This document shows, piece after piece, positions 24,014-33,181 of a DNA stretch of 35,528 bases; the stretch's first letter is position 1, and the number at the start of each line of letters is the position of its first letter. The DNA comes from Ruminococcus sp. AM36-2AA (GTDB lineage: Bacteria > Bacillota > Clostridia > Lachnospirales > Lachnospiraceae), in assembly GCF_003461955.1 (NCBI RefSeq), contig NZ_QTYB01000014.1, forward strand, positions 1 through 35,528, read 5' to 3'. The position numbers and the translations under genes are program-made. The notes under the pieces were generated by a model. That model was not told where the DNA came from and did not search any database. It worked only from the letters and a program-made list of their open reading frames with translations.

Positions 24014-24042
24014 GGACTGTATTGAGGTGCAGTCCTTTTTTT
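24014..24042 (+). terminator. Terminator after the YbaK gene
   Basis: GGACTG at 24014-24019 pairs with CAGTCC at 24030-24035, followed by seven T. Confidence 0.8.
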
Positions 24043-24092
24043 GTGCCCGAAAACATAATGCAGCAGGAAAATAGATGCAGAGGAATTGTATA

Positions 24093-24132
24093 AAATAACC
24101 AAAAAGAAAGATAACAAATTATAAATAACCAA
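24093..24132. promoter_or_regulatory. Direct repeats upstream of the nucleoside operon
   Basis: AAATAACCAA occurs at 24093-24102 and again at 24123-24132, 30 bp apart, close to three helical turns, so a regulator could bind both on one face. No convincing -35/-10 pair is visible in 24043-24253; candidates such as TATACT at 24195-24200 lack a partner. The same gap also has AAAGGACCA twice. Function is a guess. Confidence 0.25.
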
Positions 24133-24253
24133 CGAAATATAGAAAGGACCATTAAAAAAAGACATGTGTCCTATGAAAAAGGACCAATGTCACTTATACT
24201 TTGGCCTAACAAATGCGGAAGACAGAACAAAAATCATGAAAGGAGATGCCATA

Positions 24254-25435
24254 ATGAAACGGAAAATAATGGCAGTATTATTAGCGGCGGCGATGACTGG
24301 ATCGCTTGTAGGATGTGGAAGCACACAGAACAAAAATGCGGCGGATGCTTCAGAAGAGAAAATGAAAGTAGCAATGGTAACAGACTCCGGTGATATCACA
24401 GACCAGAGCTTCAATCAGATGACTTACGAAGCATGTAAGGCATGGGGAAAGGAAAATGACATTGAGTTCAACTATTACAAACCCCAGAGCGATTCGGATG
24501 AAGCCAGAACAGCAAGTGTGGATCAGGCAGTGGCAGATGGCGCGAATGTAATTGTGCTTTCCGGCTATGTGTTTGCACCGACTGTGATCGATGAATCGGA
24601 TCTGTACCCGGAGGTGAAATTCCTGGCACTGGATGTAAGTGCCGGTGATATCTGCGAAAAGGGTATCGGAGAAGGATATGACTACAATCCGGATCACTAT
24701 AATGTGACGGATTATTACAATGAGGATAACGTATACTGCTGTACCTATCAGGAAGAGCTTTCCGGATTCATGGCCGGTTATGCGGCAGTCATGCTTGGAT
24801 ACCGCCATCTGGGATTTCTGGGCGGAATGTCTGTTCCGGCAGTTAACCGCTATGGCTACGGATATGTTCAGGGAGCAGATGCAGCTGCAAAAGAGCTTGG
24901 GATCACAGATGAAGTACAGGTTGAGTATGTATGTGGCGGACAGTTCTATGGAGATGCAGATATCACGGCTTACATGGATACTTGGTATGGATCAAAAGGC
25001 GTGGAGGTTGTATTTGCCTGTGGTGGAGGAATTTATACTTCTGCGGCAGAGGCGGCAGTTAAAACCGGCGGAAAAGTTATCGGTGTTGACTCCGACCAGT
25101 CTGCAACCATTGACGATTACAAAGAAGACCTGACTGTGACTTCTGCAATGAAAGGTTTGCAGGTTACCATTGATAATGTACTGGATGCGATCTTGGATAA
25201 TGAATGGGATAAATATGTAGGAAAGATTGAAAACCTTGGAATGGAATCTCCGGATCCGGCTGAAAATTATGTACAGCTTCCGGAAGAGACCACGCAGTGG
25301 GATGGTACTTTTACGAAAGAAGATTATCAGAAGCTGGTACAGCGAATGTATAACGGAGAATATGAAGTGTCCAGCGACAGTACAACATTTCCGGAAACAG
25401 AGATCACAGCAACCGATTACGGCAGCATTAAATAA
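24254..25435 (+). CDS. BMP family nucleoside-binding lipoprotein
   Basis: Substrate-binding protein of a BMP/PnrA-type ABC importer, which takes up purine or pyrimidine nucleosides. 393 residues: signal peptide MKRKIMAVLLAAAMTGSLVG with lipobox L-V-G-C at Cys21, a short polar linker, then the two-lobe binding domain (VAMVTDSGDITDQSFNQMTY, VIVLSGYVFAPTVIDES, FLGGMSVPAVNRYGYGYVQG, EVVFACGGGIYTSAAEA, KVIGVDSDQSA). ATG 24254 has AGGAGAT upstream; the ATG at 24164 would put the signal peptide far inside. First gene of a unit continuing through the ATPase, permeases, udp, deoC, cdd and deoB. The salvage enzymes strongly suggest nucleoside as ligand. Confidence 0.92.
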   Translation: MKRKIMAVLLAAAMTGSLVGCGSTQNKNAADASEEKMKVAMVTDSGDITDQSFNQMTYEACKAWGKENDIEFNYYKPQSDSDEARTASVDQAVADGANVIVLSGYVFAPTVIDESDLYPEVKFLALDVSAGDICEKGIGEGYDYNPDHYNVTDYYNEDNVYCCTYQEELSGFMAGYAAVMLGYRHLGFLGGMSVPAVNRYGYGYVQGADAAAKELGITDEVQVEYVCGGQFYGDADITAYMDTWYGSKGVEVVFACGGGIYTSAAEAAVKTGGKVIGVDSDQSATIDDYKEDLTVTSAMKGLQVTIDNVLDAILDNEWDKYVGKIENLGMESPDPAENYVQLPEETTQWDGTFTKEDYQKLVQRMYNGEYEVSSDSTTFPETEITATDYGSIK

Positions 25436-25469
25436 TAAAACATGAATGATGAAATAAAGGAGGAAAATA

Positions 25470-27014
25470 ATGAGCGAGTATGTGATTGAAATGTTAAATA
25501 TAACAAAACGTTTTCCGGGGATTGTAGCCAATGACAATATCACACTTCAGTTGAAAAAAGGTGAGATCCATGCACTGCTTGGAGAAAACGGTGCCGGAAA
25601 ATCCACGCTGATGAGTGTTCTGTTTGGATTATATCAGCCAGAGGAAGGCGAGATCAGAAAAGATGGTAAGAAAGTAGATATCCAGGACCCCAATGATGCC
25701 AATGAACTTGGAATTGGTATGGTTCACCAGCATTTTAAGCTGGTAGAATGTTTTTCTGTTCTGGATAATATCATGCTGGGTGTGGAAACCACAACAAAAG
25801 GCGGCTTTCTGAAAAAGGATGAAGTAAGAAAAAAGGTTGTGGAGCTGTCTGAAAAATATGGTCTTTCTGTTGACCCGGATGCGAAGATCGAAAATATCAC
25901 AGTTGGTATGCAGCAGAGAACGGAAATCCTGAAAATGCTGTATCGTGATAATGAGGTCCTGATCTTTGATGAGCCTACAGCGGTACTTACTCCCCAGGAG
26001 ATCAATGAGCTTATGGTGATCATGAAGAACCTTGCAGCAGAAGGTAAAAGTATTTTGTTTATTACCCATAAACTTGCGGAGATCATGGCAGTGGCAGACC
26101 GCTGCAGCGTGCTTCGAAAAGGAAAATATATCGGAACTGTAGATATCAAAGATACAACACCGGAAAAGCTTTCTGCAATGATGGTTGGAAGAGATGTAAA
26201 TTTTGTTGTAGATAAAAAACCGGCGAAAACAGGAGATGTTGTATTAAGTGTAAGGAATATGACCGTTGCATCAAAACAACACAAGAACAATGCGGTGAAT
26301 CATGTATCCTTTGATGTCAGAAGAGGTGAGATCGTCTGTATCGCGGGAATTGACGGAAATGGCCAGTCGGAGCTGGTATATGGCCTTTCCGGGCTGGAAC
26401 CGGTAAAGGAAGGAACGATCACAATGAATGGACAGGATATTACAAACATGCCCATCCGAAGAAGAATCACTTCCGGCATGAGCCATATCCCGGAAGACAG
26501 ACATAAGCATGGCCTGGTCCTGGATTATTCTCTGGAAGATAACATTGTTCTGGAACGTTATTTTGAACCACAGTTTACAAACCGTTTTGGTTTCTTAAAG
26601 AGAAAAGAGATCAGAAAATATGCAAACCGTCTGATCAAACAGTATGATATCCGCTCCGGCCAGGGAACGGTCACAAAGGTGCGCTCCATGTCCGGAGGTA
26701 ACCAGCAGAAAGCGATCATTGCAAGGGAAATTGATAACGATCCGAAATTCCTCATCGCCGTACAGCCCACCAGAGGCCTGGATGTGGGAGCCATCGAGTA
26801 TATCCATAAGCAGATCGTTGCTGAGAGAGATGCGGGAAAGGGTGTATTGCTGGTAAGCCTTGAACTGGATGAAGTTATGAATGTTTCAGACCGTATTCTG
26901 GTCATGTATGAGGGTGAGATCGTAGGAGAATTTGACCCAAAAAAAGTATCTGTAGAAGAGCTGGGGTTATATATGGCAGGCTCAAAGAGAAAGGGGATAA
27001 AAGAGAATGGATAA
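25470..27014 (+). CDS. Nucleoside ABC transporter ATP-binding protein (double ATPase)
   Basis: 514 residues with two ABC ATPase domains in tandem. Domain 1 has Walker A GENGAGKST (about 40), signature TVGMQQR, and Walker B LIFDEPTAVL. Domain 2 has a degenerate Walker A GIDGNGQSE, signature MSGGNQQKAIIARE, and Walker B LIAVQPTRGLDVG; a weak second site is normal for sugar and nucleoside importers of this class (YufO/NupO-like). All active motifs of domain 1 are intact. AGGAGG lies just before ATG 25470. Its last 8 bases overlap the first permease gene, so translation is coupled. Both permeases downstream are damaged, so the ATPase may have no membrane partner unless one is encoded elsewhere. 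Confidence 0.93.
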   Translation: MSEYVIEMLNITKRFPGIVANDNITLQLKKGEIHALLGENGAGKSTLMSVLFGLYQPEEGEIRKDGKKVDIQDPNDANELGIGMVHQHFKLVECFSVLDNIMLGVETTTKGGFLKKDEVRKKVVELSEKYGLSVDPDAKIENITVGMQQRTEILKMLYRDNEVLIFDEPTAVLTPQEINELMVIMKNLAAEGKSILFITHKLAEIMAVADRCSVLRKGKYIGTVDIKDTTPEKLSAMMVGRDVNFVVDKKPAKTGDVVLSVRNMTVASKQHKNNAVNHVSFDVRRGEIVCIAGIDGNGQSELVYGLSGLEPVKEGTITMNGQDITNMPIRRRITSGMSHIPEDRHKHGLVLDYSLEDNIVLERYFEPQFTNRFGFLKRKEIRKYANRLIKQYDIRSGQGTVTKVRSMSGGNQQKAIIAREIDNDPKFLIAVQPTRGLDVGAIEYIHKQIVAERDAGKGVLLVSLELDEVMNVSDRILVMYEGEIVGEFDPKKVSVEELGLYMAGSKRKGIKENG

Positions 27015-28126
27015 AAAACAGAAACTTCTGAGAAATAATGCATTTCAGACAGTACTGGCATCGCTGATCTGCATTGTCATAGGTCTTATTGTTGGATTTG
27101 TCGTGCTTCTGATCATTTCGCCTTCCGGTGCCGGAAAAGCGATCATAGCAATTATGAAAAACTTTTTCTATTATCCGAATGCGGCAGCAACGACGAAATA
27201 TTTTGGAACAACTTTAATAAAAGCGTCAGCACTTCTGATGTGTGCGTTATCAGTAATATTTGCCTACAAAGTAGGTTTGTTCAACATTGGTGCAGCAGGT
27301 CAGTATGTGATCGGCGCAGGTGGATGCCTGTATATGGCCTTAAGATTTAACCTGCCGTGGTATATTTGCCTGATCGCAGGAGTACTTAGCTGCTGCGGTG
27401 GGAGGAATTTCCGGTGCATTAAAAGCATATTTGAATGTAAACGAAGTAATTTCCTGTATTATGCTAAACTGGATTTCTCTTTACAGCGTAAATATGTTAT
27501 TATCACAGGTAAAGGATGGTTCCACACCATATACAAAACTGTTATTCAGCTACAACAAAAGTGCAATGCTTCCAACAGCTGGATTAAATGAACTGTTTCA
27601 TAACAAATACATGACCATTGGGGTGCCGATGGCAGTGATCGCAGCGATTATTGTATGGGTTGTGCTGCAGAAAACAAAATTTGGCTTTGAACTGAAAGCA
27701 ACAGGAATCAACAAACTGGCCGTAAAATACTGTGGCATGCATGAAAAAAGAAATATTATCGTTACCATGATGATTTCCGGAGGTCTTGCCGGTTTCGGTG
27801 CGGGAATTTTCTACTTAAGCGGAATTGAACAGTGGATTGTACAGCAGACAAGTGTGCCGGGCATGGGATTTAATGGAATCGCAGCGGCATTTCTCGGTGG
27901 ATTGGATCCTATCGGAACAATTTTCGCCTCCTACTTTATCCAGCATATTACCAGTGGTGGTACTTATGTGGATACAACAACATACTGTACACAGATTTCT
28001 GATCTGATCTCAGCATTTATTATTTATCTGTGTGCGTTTGTATTTTTCTTCAAGATCTGGTTTAACCGTTACCTGGATAAAAAAGAAGAAAAAAGTGTAA
28101 AGGTAAAGAAAGGAGGCCGGAAATAA
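27007..28126 (+). pseudogene. Nucleoside ABC transporter permease 1, frameshifted
   Basis: The gene is full length but broken by one base. The first frame from ATG 27007 gives MDKKQKLLRNNAFQTVLASL and on to FNIGAAGQYVIGAG and IAGVL, then nonsense. The continuation lies in the +1 frame: AAAVGGISGALKAYLNVNEV, ISCIMLNWISLYSVN and so on to KVKKGGRK at 28126. Removing A27388 from GTACTTAGCTGCT gives GVLAAAVGGISG with no gap, a single-base insertion. It is not in a homopolymer, so slippage is unlikely; a real mutation or an assembly error remain. The restored protein would be about 372 residues with 8-10 helices, a typical BPL_transp_2 (NupP-like) permease. Confidence 0.85.
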
Positions 28127-28127
28127 T

Positions 28128-28543
28128 ATGGTATTATTAGTTCAGTATACATTAATCTTTGCATCGGTTCTGGCACTGGTTGCTCTTGGGGGCTGATCTC
28201 CGGAGCACTTGGGGGCCTTGGGGGTCTGGTCTACATCACGGCGGGTGTAAGTGAGTGGAAATTTGAGAATGGGATGGCAGGTTTTGGATTCCTGGCACTG
28301 GCGGTTATGATTTTTGGACAGTGGAGACCGGTGAATATCGGACTGGCAGCATTGTTATTTGGATTTTTCCGTGCGCTGTCAAACGTGTATACCGGATTTG
28401 CGCCGCTTGTGGCATTAAAACTTCCAAGCAGTTTGTATAATATGCTGCCATACATTATTTCTCTCGTTGTTCTTGCCTTTATTTCCCAGAAATCAAGGGC
28501 ACCGAAAGCGGAAGGAATTCCTTATGATAAAGGACAAAAATAA
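28128..28543 (+). pseudogene. Nucleoside ABC transporter permease 2, internal deletion
   Basis: ATG 28128, with AGGAGG upstream inside the end of permease 1, starts MVLLVQYTLIFASVLALVAL then GG, the correct N-terminus, and meets TGA at 28194-28196. A second frame carries the C-terminal third: LISGALGGLGGLVYITAGVS, FENGMAGFGFLALAVMIFGQ and WRPVNIGLAALLFGFFRALS, to the stop at 28541-28543. A NupQ-type permease has about 300 residues; some 130 remain, so about half the gene is missing and the frame changed. The junction at about 28187-28196 lies in CTTGGGGGC, and similar CTTGGGGG strings follow at 28208 and 28217, so deletion between short direct repeats is plausible. Confidence 0.85.
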
Positions 28544-28607
28544 AATGAGACCAGGTAAAAAAAAATAAAAGAGGATATATAAAACAAAAAAAGAGAGGAT
28601 GACAGAT

Positions 28608-29399
28608 ATGAAAAATTATTCAGAAGACGCAAGCAGACAGTATCATATTCAGGTAGCAAAAGGAGAAGTGGGACGTTACGTTATTTTACCGGGAGACCCG
28701 AAACGCTGCAAAAAGATCGCACAGTATTTTGATGATCCGGTTTTTGTGGCAGATAACCGGGAATATGTAACCTATACCGGAACACTGGATGGAGTGAAGG
28801 TAAGTGTAACATCCACCGGAATCGGAGGACCGTCTGCTTCCATTGCAATGGAAGAACTTTATCGATGCGGAGCAGATACTTTTGTCCGGATCGGAACCTG
28901 TGGTGGAATGCAGCCGGAGGTAAAGAGCGGAGACATTGTTGTTGCAACCGGTGCGATCCGTATGGAAGGTACCAGTAAAGAGTATGCACCTATCGAATTC
29001 CCGGCTGTGGCAAATCTGGAAGTGATCAATGCACTTGTGGAAGGTGCGAAAAAAGAAGGCTGTGAATTTCATACAGGTGTGGTACAGTGTAAAGATGCAT
29101 TCTACGGTCAGCATGAGCCGGAGACCAAGCCGGTCAGCTATGAACTGATGAATAAATGGGAGGCATGGAAGCGCCTCGGATGCCTTGCTTCAGAGATGGA
29201 GTCCGCTGCTCTTTTTGTAGTGGCAAGTCATTTAAAGGTGCGTGCAGGATCCTGTTTCCTGGTTCTTGCAAATCAGGAAAGAGAGAAACTGGGGCTGGAT
29301 AATCCGGTGGTACATGATACCGATAAGGCGATCCAGGTTGCAGTACAGGCAATCCGGGAGCTGATCCGTGCAGACCAGTCACAGAAAAAAGGAGAATAA
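28608..29399 (+). CDS. udp: Uridine phosphorylase (nucleoside phosphorylase family)
   Basis: Phosphorolysis of uridine (or a related nucleoside) to base and ribose-1-phosphate. Family I nucleoside phosphorylase marks: [17 protein letters not shown] at the phosphate loop, [40 protein letters not shown], and [14 protein letters not shown] at the ribose site. The E-M-E-S motif and the length of 263 residues suit uridine phosphorylase. The adjacent cdd, which makes uridine or deoxyuridine, supports that. ATG 28608 is preferred to ATG 28599 because GAGAGG at 28593-28598 is 9 bp away from the former and touches the latter. deoC starts 2 bp after its stop. Confidence 0.88.
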   Translation: MKNYSEDASRQYHIQVAKGEVGRYVILPGDPKRCKKIAQYFDDPVFVADNREYVTYTGTLDGVKVSVTSTGIGGPSASIAMEELYRCGADTFVRIGTCGGMQPEVKSGDIVVATGAIRMEGTSKEYAPIEFPAVANLEVINALVEGAKKEGCEFHTGVVQCKDAFYGQHEPETKPVSYELMNKWEAWKRLGCLASEMESAALFVVASHLKVRAGSCFLVLANQEREKLGLDNPVVHDTDKAIQVAVQAIRELIRADQSQKKGE

Positions 29400-29401
29400 A
29401 G

Positions 29402-30067
29402 ATGAACGTAAATGAAATTTTAAAACATGTAGATCACACCCTGCTTCTGCAAGGTGCAACCTGGGAAGAGATCCAACAGATCTGCGATGACGGGATCAAA
29501 TACCAGACTGCTTCTGTATGCATTCCGCCGTGCTATGTAAAACAGGCCAGCGAATATGTGCAGGGTAAGGTGGCAATCTGTACAGTGATCGGTTTCCCAA
29601 ATGGAAATATGACCACAAAAACGAAGGAATTTGAAACAAAAGACGCTATCGAAAACGGGGCGGATGAAATTGATATGGTGATCAATATCGGATGGCTCAA
29701 GGACAGAAAATATCAGGATGTTGAGCAGGAGATCCGTACTCTGAAAGAGGCATGTGGGGATAGAATCCTGAAAGTGATCATCGAAACCTGCCTGCTGACA
29801 GAAGAAGAAAAGATTAAAATGTGTGAGCTTGTGACAAATGCAGGGGCAGATTATATCAAAACTTCTACCGGATTTTCTACAGGAGGTGCAATCTTTGATG
29901 ATATCCGGCTGTTTGCAAAACACGTAGGAGAAGGTGTGAAGATCAAAGCTGCAGGTGGTATTTCAAGCATGGACGATGCGGAGAAATTCCTTGCTCTTGG
30001 AGCAGATCGTCTCGGAACCAGCAGAATTGTGAAGATCGTGAAGAAAGAAGAAGGGGCAGGATATTAA
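29402..30067 (+). CDS. deoC: Deoxyribose-phosphate aldolase
   Basis: Splits 2-deoxyribose-5-phosphate into acetaldehyde and glyceraldehyde-3-phosphate, the last step of deoxynucleoside breakdown. The Schiff-base Lys153 lies in [14 protein letters not shown] and the second Lys182 in [11 protein letters not shown]; the N-terminal [15 protein letters not shown] and [20 protein letters not shown] are standard. 221 residues, the usual size. AAAGGAG precedes ATG 29402. It lies between udp and cdd in the operon. Confidence 0.96.
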   Translation: MNVNEILKHVDHTLLLQGATWEEIQQICDDGIKYQTASVCIPPCYVKQASEYVQGKVAICTVIGFPNGNMTTKTKEFETKDAIENGADEIDMVINIGWLKDRKYQDVEQEIRTLKEACGDRILKVIIETCLLTEEEKIKMCELVTNAGADYIKTSTGFSTGGAIFDDIRLFAKHVGEGVKIKAAGGISSMDDAEKFLALGADRLGTSRIVKIVKKEEGAGY

Positions 30068-30163
30068 AGAGGATAAATATTATCTGATTTTGGACTGCAG
30101 AGTATGAAGCCATAACACAGTGAAATGGAAACATTCACTTTATTCAGGAAAGGTGGGAAAATC

Positions 30164-30583
30164 ATGGAAAAGAAACAGATTGAAGAAATGATCGATCTGG
30201 CGATCAGACAGCTGGATCATTCGTATGTGCCATATTCGCATTTTCATGTAGGCGCGGCACTTCTTGCAAAAAATGGTACCTATTATACCGGGTGTAATAT
30301 AGAAAATGCTGCCTATACCCCAACGAACTGTGCAGAGAGAACTGCTTTTTTCAAAGCGGTCAGTGAGGGCGTGAGGGAATTTCAGGCAATCTGCATTGTG
30401 GGTGGCAAGGATGGCGTTCTTACAGAATATGCGGCACCGTGTGGGGTGTGCAGACAGGTTATGATGGAATTCTGTGATCCGGAAACCTTTCAGATCATAC
30501 TGGCAGTCAGCAAAGATAAATATGATATTTTTGCTTTAAAGGAACTTTTACCACTTGGATTTGGACCGGCTAATCTGGCCTGA
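30164..30583 (+). CDS. cdd: Cytidine deaminase
   Basis: Deaminates cytidine and deoxycytidine to uridine and deoxyuridine. The zinc site is Cys56 with the catalytic Glu58 in TNCAERTAF, plus Cys93 and Cys96 in PCGVCRQVM; the substrate-binding stretch is [20 protein letters not shown] with GCNIENAAY. 139 residues, the small homotetrameric type. ATG 30164 is preceded by AGGTGGG at 6 bp; the in-frame ATG at 30125 has no site. A 96 bp gap separates it from deoC; I see no terminator there. Confidence 0.96.
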   Translation: MEKKQIEEMIDLAIRQLDHSYVPYSHFHVGAALLAKNGTYYTGCNIENAAYTPTNCAERTAFFKAVSEGVREFQAICIVGGKDGVLTEYAAPCGVCRQVMMEFCDPETFQIILAVSKDKYDIFALKELLPLGFGPANLA

Positions 30584-30600
30584 CAGAAAGGAATGTGCTT

Positions 30601-31791
30601 ATGGAAACTTATAAGAGAGTATTTGTGATCGTTCTGGATTCACTTGGAATCGGGGCAATGCCGGATTCTGAGAAATTTGGTGACAAAGGTGTGGATACAT
30701 TTGGACATATCCTGGATAAGATGGGAACTCTGGATATTCCCAATCTTCAGAAGCTGGGAATGCTGAACCTGCATAAAGGCGGCAGGATGGAAGGCGTGGA
30801 GAAACCGATGGGGCGTTATATGCGGATCGCGGAAACCAGCAATGGCAAGGATACCATGACCGGACACTGGGAAATGATGGGGATCAATACAAAAAAGCCG
30901 TTTATTACTTTTACGGAGACAGGATTTCCAAAGGAACTGATCCAGGAGCTGGAGAAAAGATGCGGTAAGCGTGTGATCGGAAACAAGAGTGCCAGCGGTA
31001 CGGAAATCATTGAAGAGCTTGGTGAGGAAGAGATCAATACAGGAGCCATGATCGTTTACACGTCTGCGGATTCCGTAATGCAGATCTGCGGAAATGAGGA
31101 GACGTTTGATCTTGCAAATCTGTATCGCTGCTGTGAGATTGCCAGAGAACTGACCATGAAAGACGAGTGGAGAGTTGGCAGAGTTATTGCAAGGCCTTAT
31201 GTGGGAAAGAAAAAGGGTGAGTTTAAAAGAACCAGCAACCGCCATGATTATGCACTGAAGCCCACAGGAAGAACAGCGCTCAATGCATTGAAGGATGCAG
31301 GTTTTGATGTGATCGGTGTTGGAAAGATCAACGATATTTTCTGTGGCGAGGGAATCACAAAGACTTATCACTCGGACAGCTCTGTACACGGCATGCAGCA
31401 GACCGTGGAGATCTGCAAAGAAGATTTTCATGGACTTTGTTTTGTAAACCTGGTGGATTTCGATGCTCTGTGGGGACACAGAAGAAATCCGGAGGGATAT
31501 GGACATGAGATCGAGAAGTTTGATAAAGGACTTGGTAATCTTATGAATGAAATGCGGGAGGATGATCTTTTGATCCTGACTGCAGATCACGGAAATGATC
31601 CCACCTATACAGGAACGGATCACACCAGAGAATATGTACCGTTTCTTGCATATTCAAAGAAAATGAAAGAGACGGGAGCTATTGAGGACCAGGATACATT
31701 TGCTGTGATCGGCGCCTCTGTTGCAGAGAACTTCGGGGTAAAAATGCCGGAGGGCACCATCGGGAAATCAATCCTGGAGAAGCTGAAATAA
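30601..31791 (+). CDS. deoB: Phosphopentomutase
   Basis: Converts (deoxy)ribose-1-phosphate to the 5-phosphate, linking nucleoside phosphorolysis to deoC and the pentose pathway. Alkaline phosphatase-like fold: metal ligand Asp13 in [16 protein letters not shown], phosphorylated Thr85 in [10 protein letters not shown] (the same number as in Bacillus cereus phosphopentomutase), and the second metal cluster [20 protein letters not shown]. 396 residues, as usual. ATG 30601 follows AAAGGAA at 7-8 bp; GTG 30595 is too close to it. Last intact gene of the operon. Confidence 0.96.
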   Translation: METYKRVFVIVLDSLGIGAMPDSEKFGDKGVDTFGHILDKMGTLDIPNLQKLGMLNLHKGGRMEGVEKPMGRYMRIAETSNGKDTMTGHWEMMGINTKKPFITFTETGFPKELIQELEKRCGKRVIGNKSASGTEIIEELGEEEINTGAMIVYTSADSVMQICGNEETFDLANLYRCCEIARELTMKDEWRVGRVIARPYVGKKKGEFKRTSNRHDYALKPTGRTALNALKDAGFDVIGVGKINDIFCGEGITKTYHSDSSVHGMQQTVEICKEDFHGLCFVNLVDFDALWGHRRNPEGYGHEIEKFDKGLGNLMNEMREDDLLILTADHGNDPTYTGTDHTREYVPFLAYSKKMKETGAIEDQDTFAVIGASVAENFGVKMPEGTIGKSILEKLK

Positions 31792-31819
31792 AAAATAATA
31801 TACTGGCAGAGAAATGAAT

Positions 31820-32229
31820 ATGGGAGAACGGTATTTATATCAGAAATGTCCCTTTTTAAAAGAAGTAAGCCAGGAAAGAAGGGAGCAGTTTGAAACATAT
31901 TTTCGAACTGCTCCTGACTGGCTTATTGATGCATTTGTTGTGGAAAAAATGAAGAGCGTATCTTTCTTTTGATGAACGGGACGGATCGCTTGTGCCTGCT
32001 GCTTGTCAATCACTATGAGCAATATCAGAAAAAAGGAGTGCTCTGTGTAAAAGAAGGACAGAAAAGTCTGGCAGATAAAACAGGAATGTGTCTGAAAAGC
32101 ATAAACCGCGCAGTAAAGAGGCTTTCTGAACAGGGACTGATCGAAAAACAGGGGAACAAGCTCCTGGTGGGAAAACAGCAATATGAAGAAATGAAGGCGC
32201 TGATTTCGGAAAAGACGGATATGGAATAA
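31820..32229 (+). pseudogene. Crp/Fnr-family regulator missing most of its sensor domain
   Basis: ATG 31820 starts a 50-codon frame (MGERYLYQKCPFLKEVSQER, then FETYFRTAPDWLIDAFVVEK), the N-terminal helix of a Crp/Fnr protein, ending at TGA 31970-31972. The C-terminal part continues in another frame: FLLMNGTDRLCLLLVNHYEQ, then SLADKTGMCLKSINRAVKRL, the winged HTH, to 32229. The approximately 100-residue cyclic-nucleotide-binding barrel between is missing, the join being near 31945-31965. The HTH part could in principle be translated alone from TTG 31969 or ATG 31972, but no ribosome site is seen. Its place after deoB suggests it once controlled the nucleoside operon; that is inference. Confidence 0.82.
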
Positions 32230-32417
32230 AGAACAGGCATTGATAAAAATAAACTATGCTTTGCAGGTATGATTTACAAGCGAAAATAGGTATTAGACAG
32301 AATCCTGTGTGAAAGCTAAAATAAATGTGTAAAAAAGATTTTCCGGGAAATAAGAAGAACTGAATTGGGCAGAGCAGAATGGGAATGTCTGCTTTGCAAA
32401 ACAGGAGGGCATTGTTT

Positions 32418-33155
32418 ATGAAAAAAGCAATTGTAATGGCTGGAGTCTTGTTTGCACTGACAATGACCGCCGGGTGCGGAAGCCAGAACCAGGACCATGC
32501 AGCAACTGCGGAATCACAGACTCAGGACACAGCTGGTGGATCGGGTACAGCTGCACAAAGTGAGAATACAGATCAGAAACAGACAGATGGAGATCGTACA
32601 GATACAGCAGAAGCAGATGTAACAGAAGAGGCTTTGCAGGATAACGAAAACACAGAAAAATCATCGAAAGTTCTGGTTGCATATTATTCAGCAACCGGAA
32701 ATACGAAAGCAGCAGCTGAAACAATTGCAGATGCAGCCGGCGGAGAACTGTTTGAGCTGCAGCCGGCAAAGGCATATACTACAGAAGACCTGGATTATAA
32801 TGATCCGGAAAGCCGTGTCTGCAAAGAACATGAGGACCCGGATCTTCAGGATGTAAAGCTTGAGGGAGTTACACCGGAATCTTTCCCGAATGCAGATGTT
32901 GTCTTCCTTGGGTACCCGATCTGGTGGGGCGAAGCAGCCTGGCCGGTAAATGAATTTGTAAAAGAAAATGATTTCACAGGAAAAACAGTGATCCCATTCT
33001 GTACTTCTGCATCTTCCGGCCTTGGTGACAGCGGAGAAAATCTTGCAGAAATGGCAGGGACCGGAGACTGGCAGGAAGGTAAAAGATTTTCTTCCGGTGT
33101 ATCGGAAGAAGAAATCCAGAACTGGATAGGAAGTCTTGATCTGGCAGCAAAATAA
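32418..33155 (+). CDS. Flavodoxin-domain lipoprotein
   Basis: 245 residues. Signal peptide MKKAIVMAGVLFALTMTAG with lipobox T-A-G-C at Cys20, then a Gln/Thr/Asp-rich linker to about residue 80, then a flavodoxin-like domain: VLVAYYSATGNTKAAAETIA with the FMN-phosphate loop S-A-T-G-N-T, VVFLGYPIWWGEAAWPVNEF and KTVIPFCTSASSGLGDSGEN. The S-x-T-G-N-T and Y-P-I-W-W motifs place it in the Flavodoxin_4 group common in gut anaerobes, here tethered outside the membrane. Partner and substrate are unknown. ATG 32418 follows AGGAGG; the ATG at 32379 would bury the signal peptide. An FMN-reductase gene follows 26 bp downstream. Confidence 0.9.
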   Translation: MKKAIVMAGVLFALTMTAGCGSQNQDHAATAESQTQDTAGGSGTAAQSENTDQKQTDGDRTDTAEADVTEEALQDNENTEKSSKVLVAYYSATGNTKAAAETIADAAGGELFELQPAKAYTTEDLDYNDPESRVCKEHEDPDLQDVKLEGVTPESFPNADVVFLGYPIWWGEAAWPVNEFVKENDFTGKTVIPFCTSASSGLGDSGENLAEMAGTGDWQEGKRFSSGVSEEEIQNWIGSLDLAAK

Positions 33156-33181
33156 ACAAGAGTCAAAGGAACGTGGAATTT

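Noticed and set aside
24043..24253. Riboswitch before the nucleoside operon
   Set aside because: I looked for purine, preQ1 and similar conserved cores and found none; only short direct repeats are visible.
30640..31623. 327-codon open frame on the minus strand opposite deoB
   Set aside because: deoB is unmistakable with all active-site motifs; the antisense frame has no recognisable domain or ribosome site.
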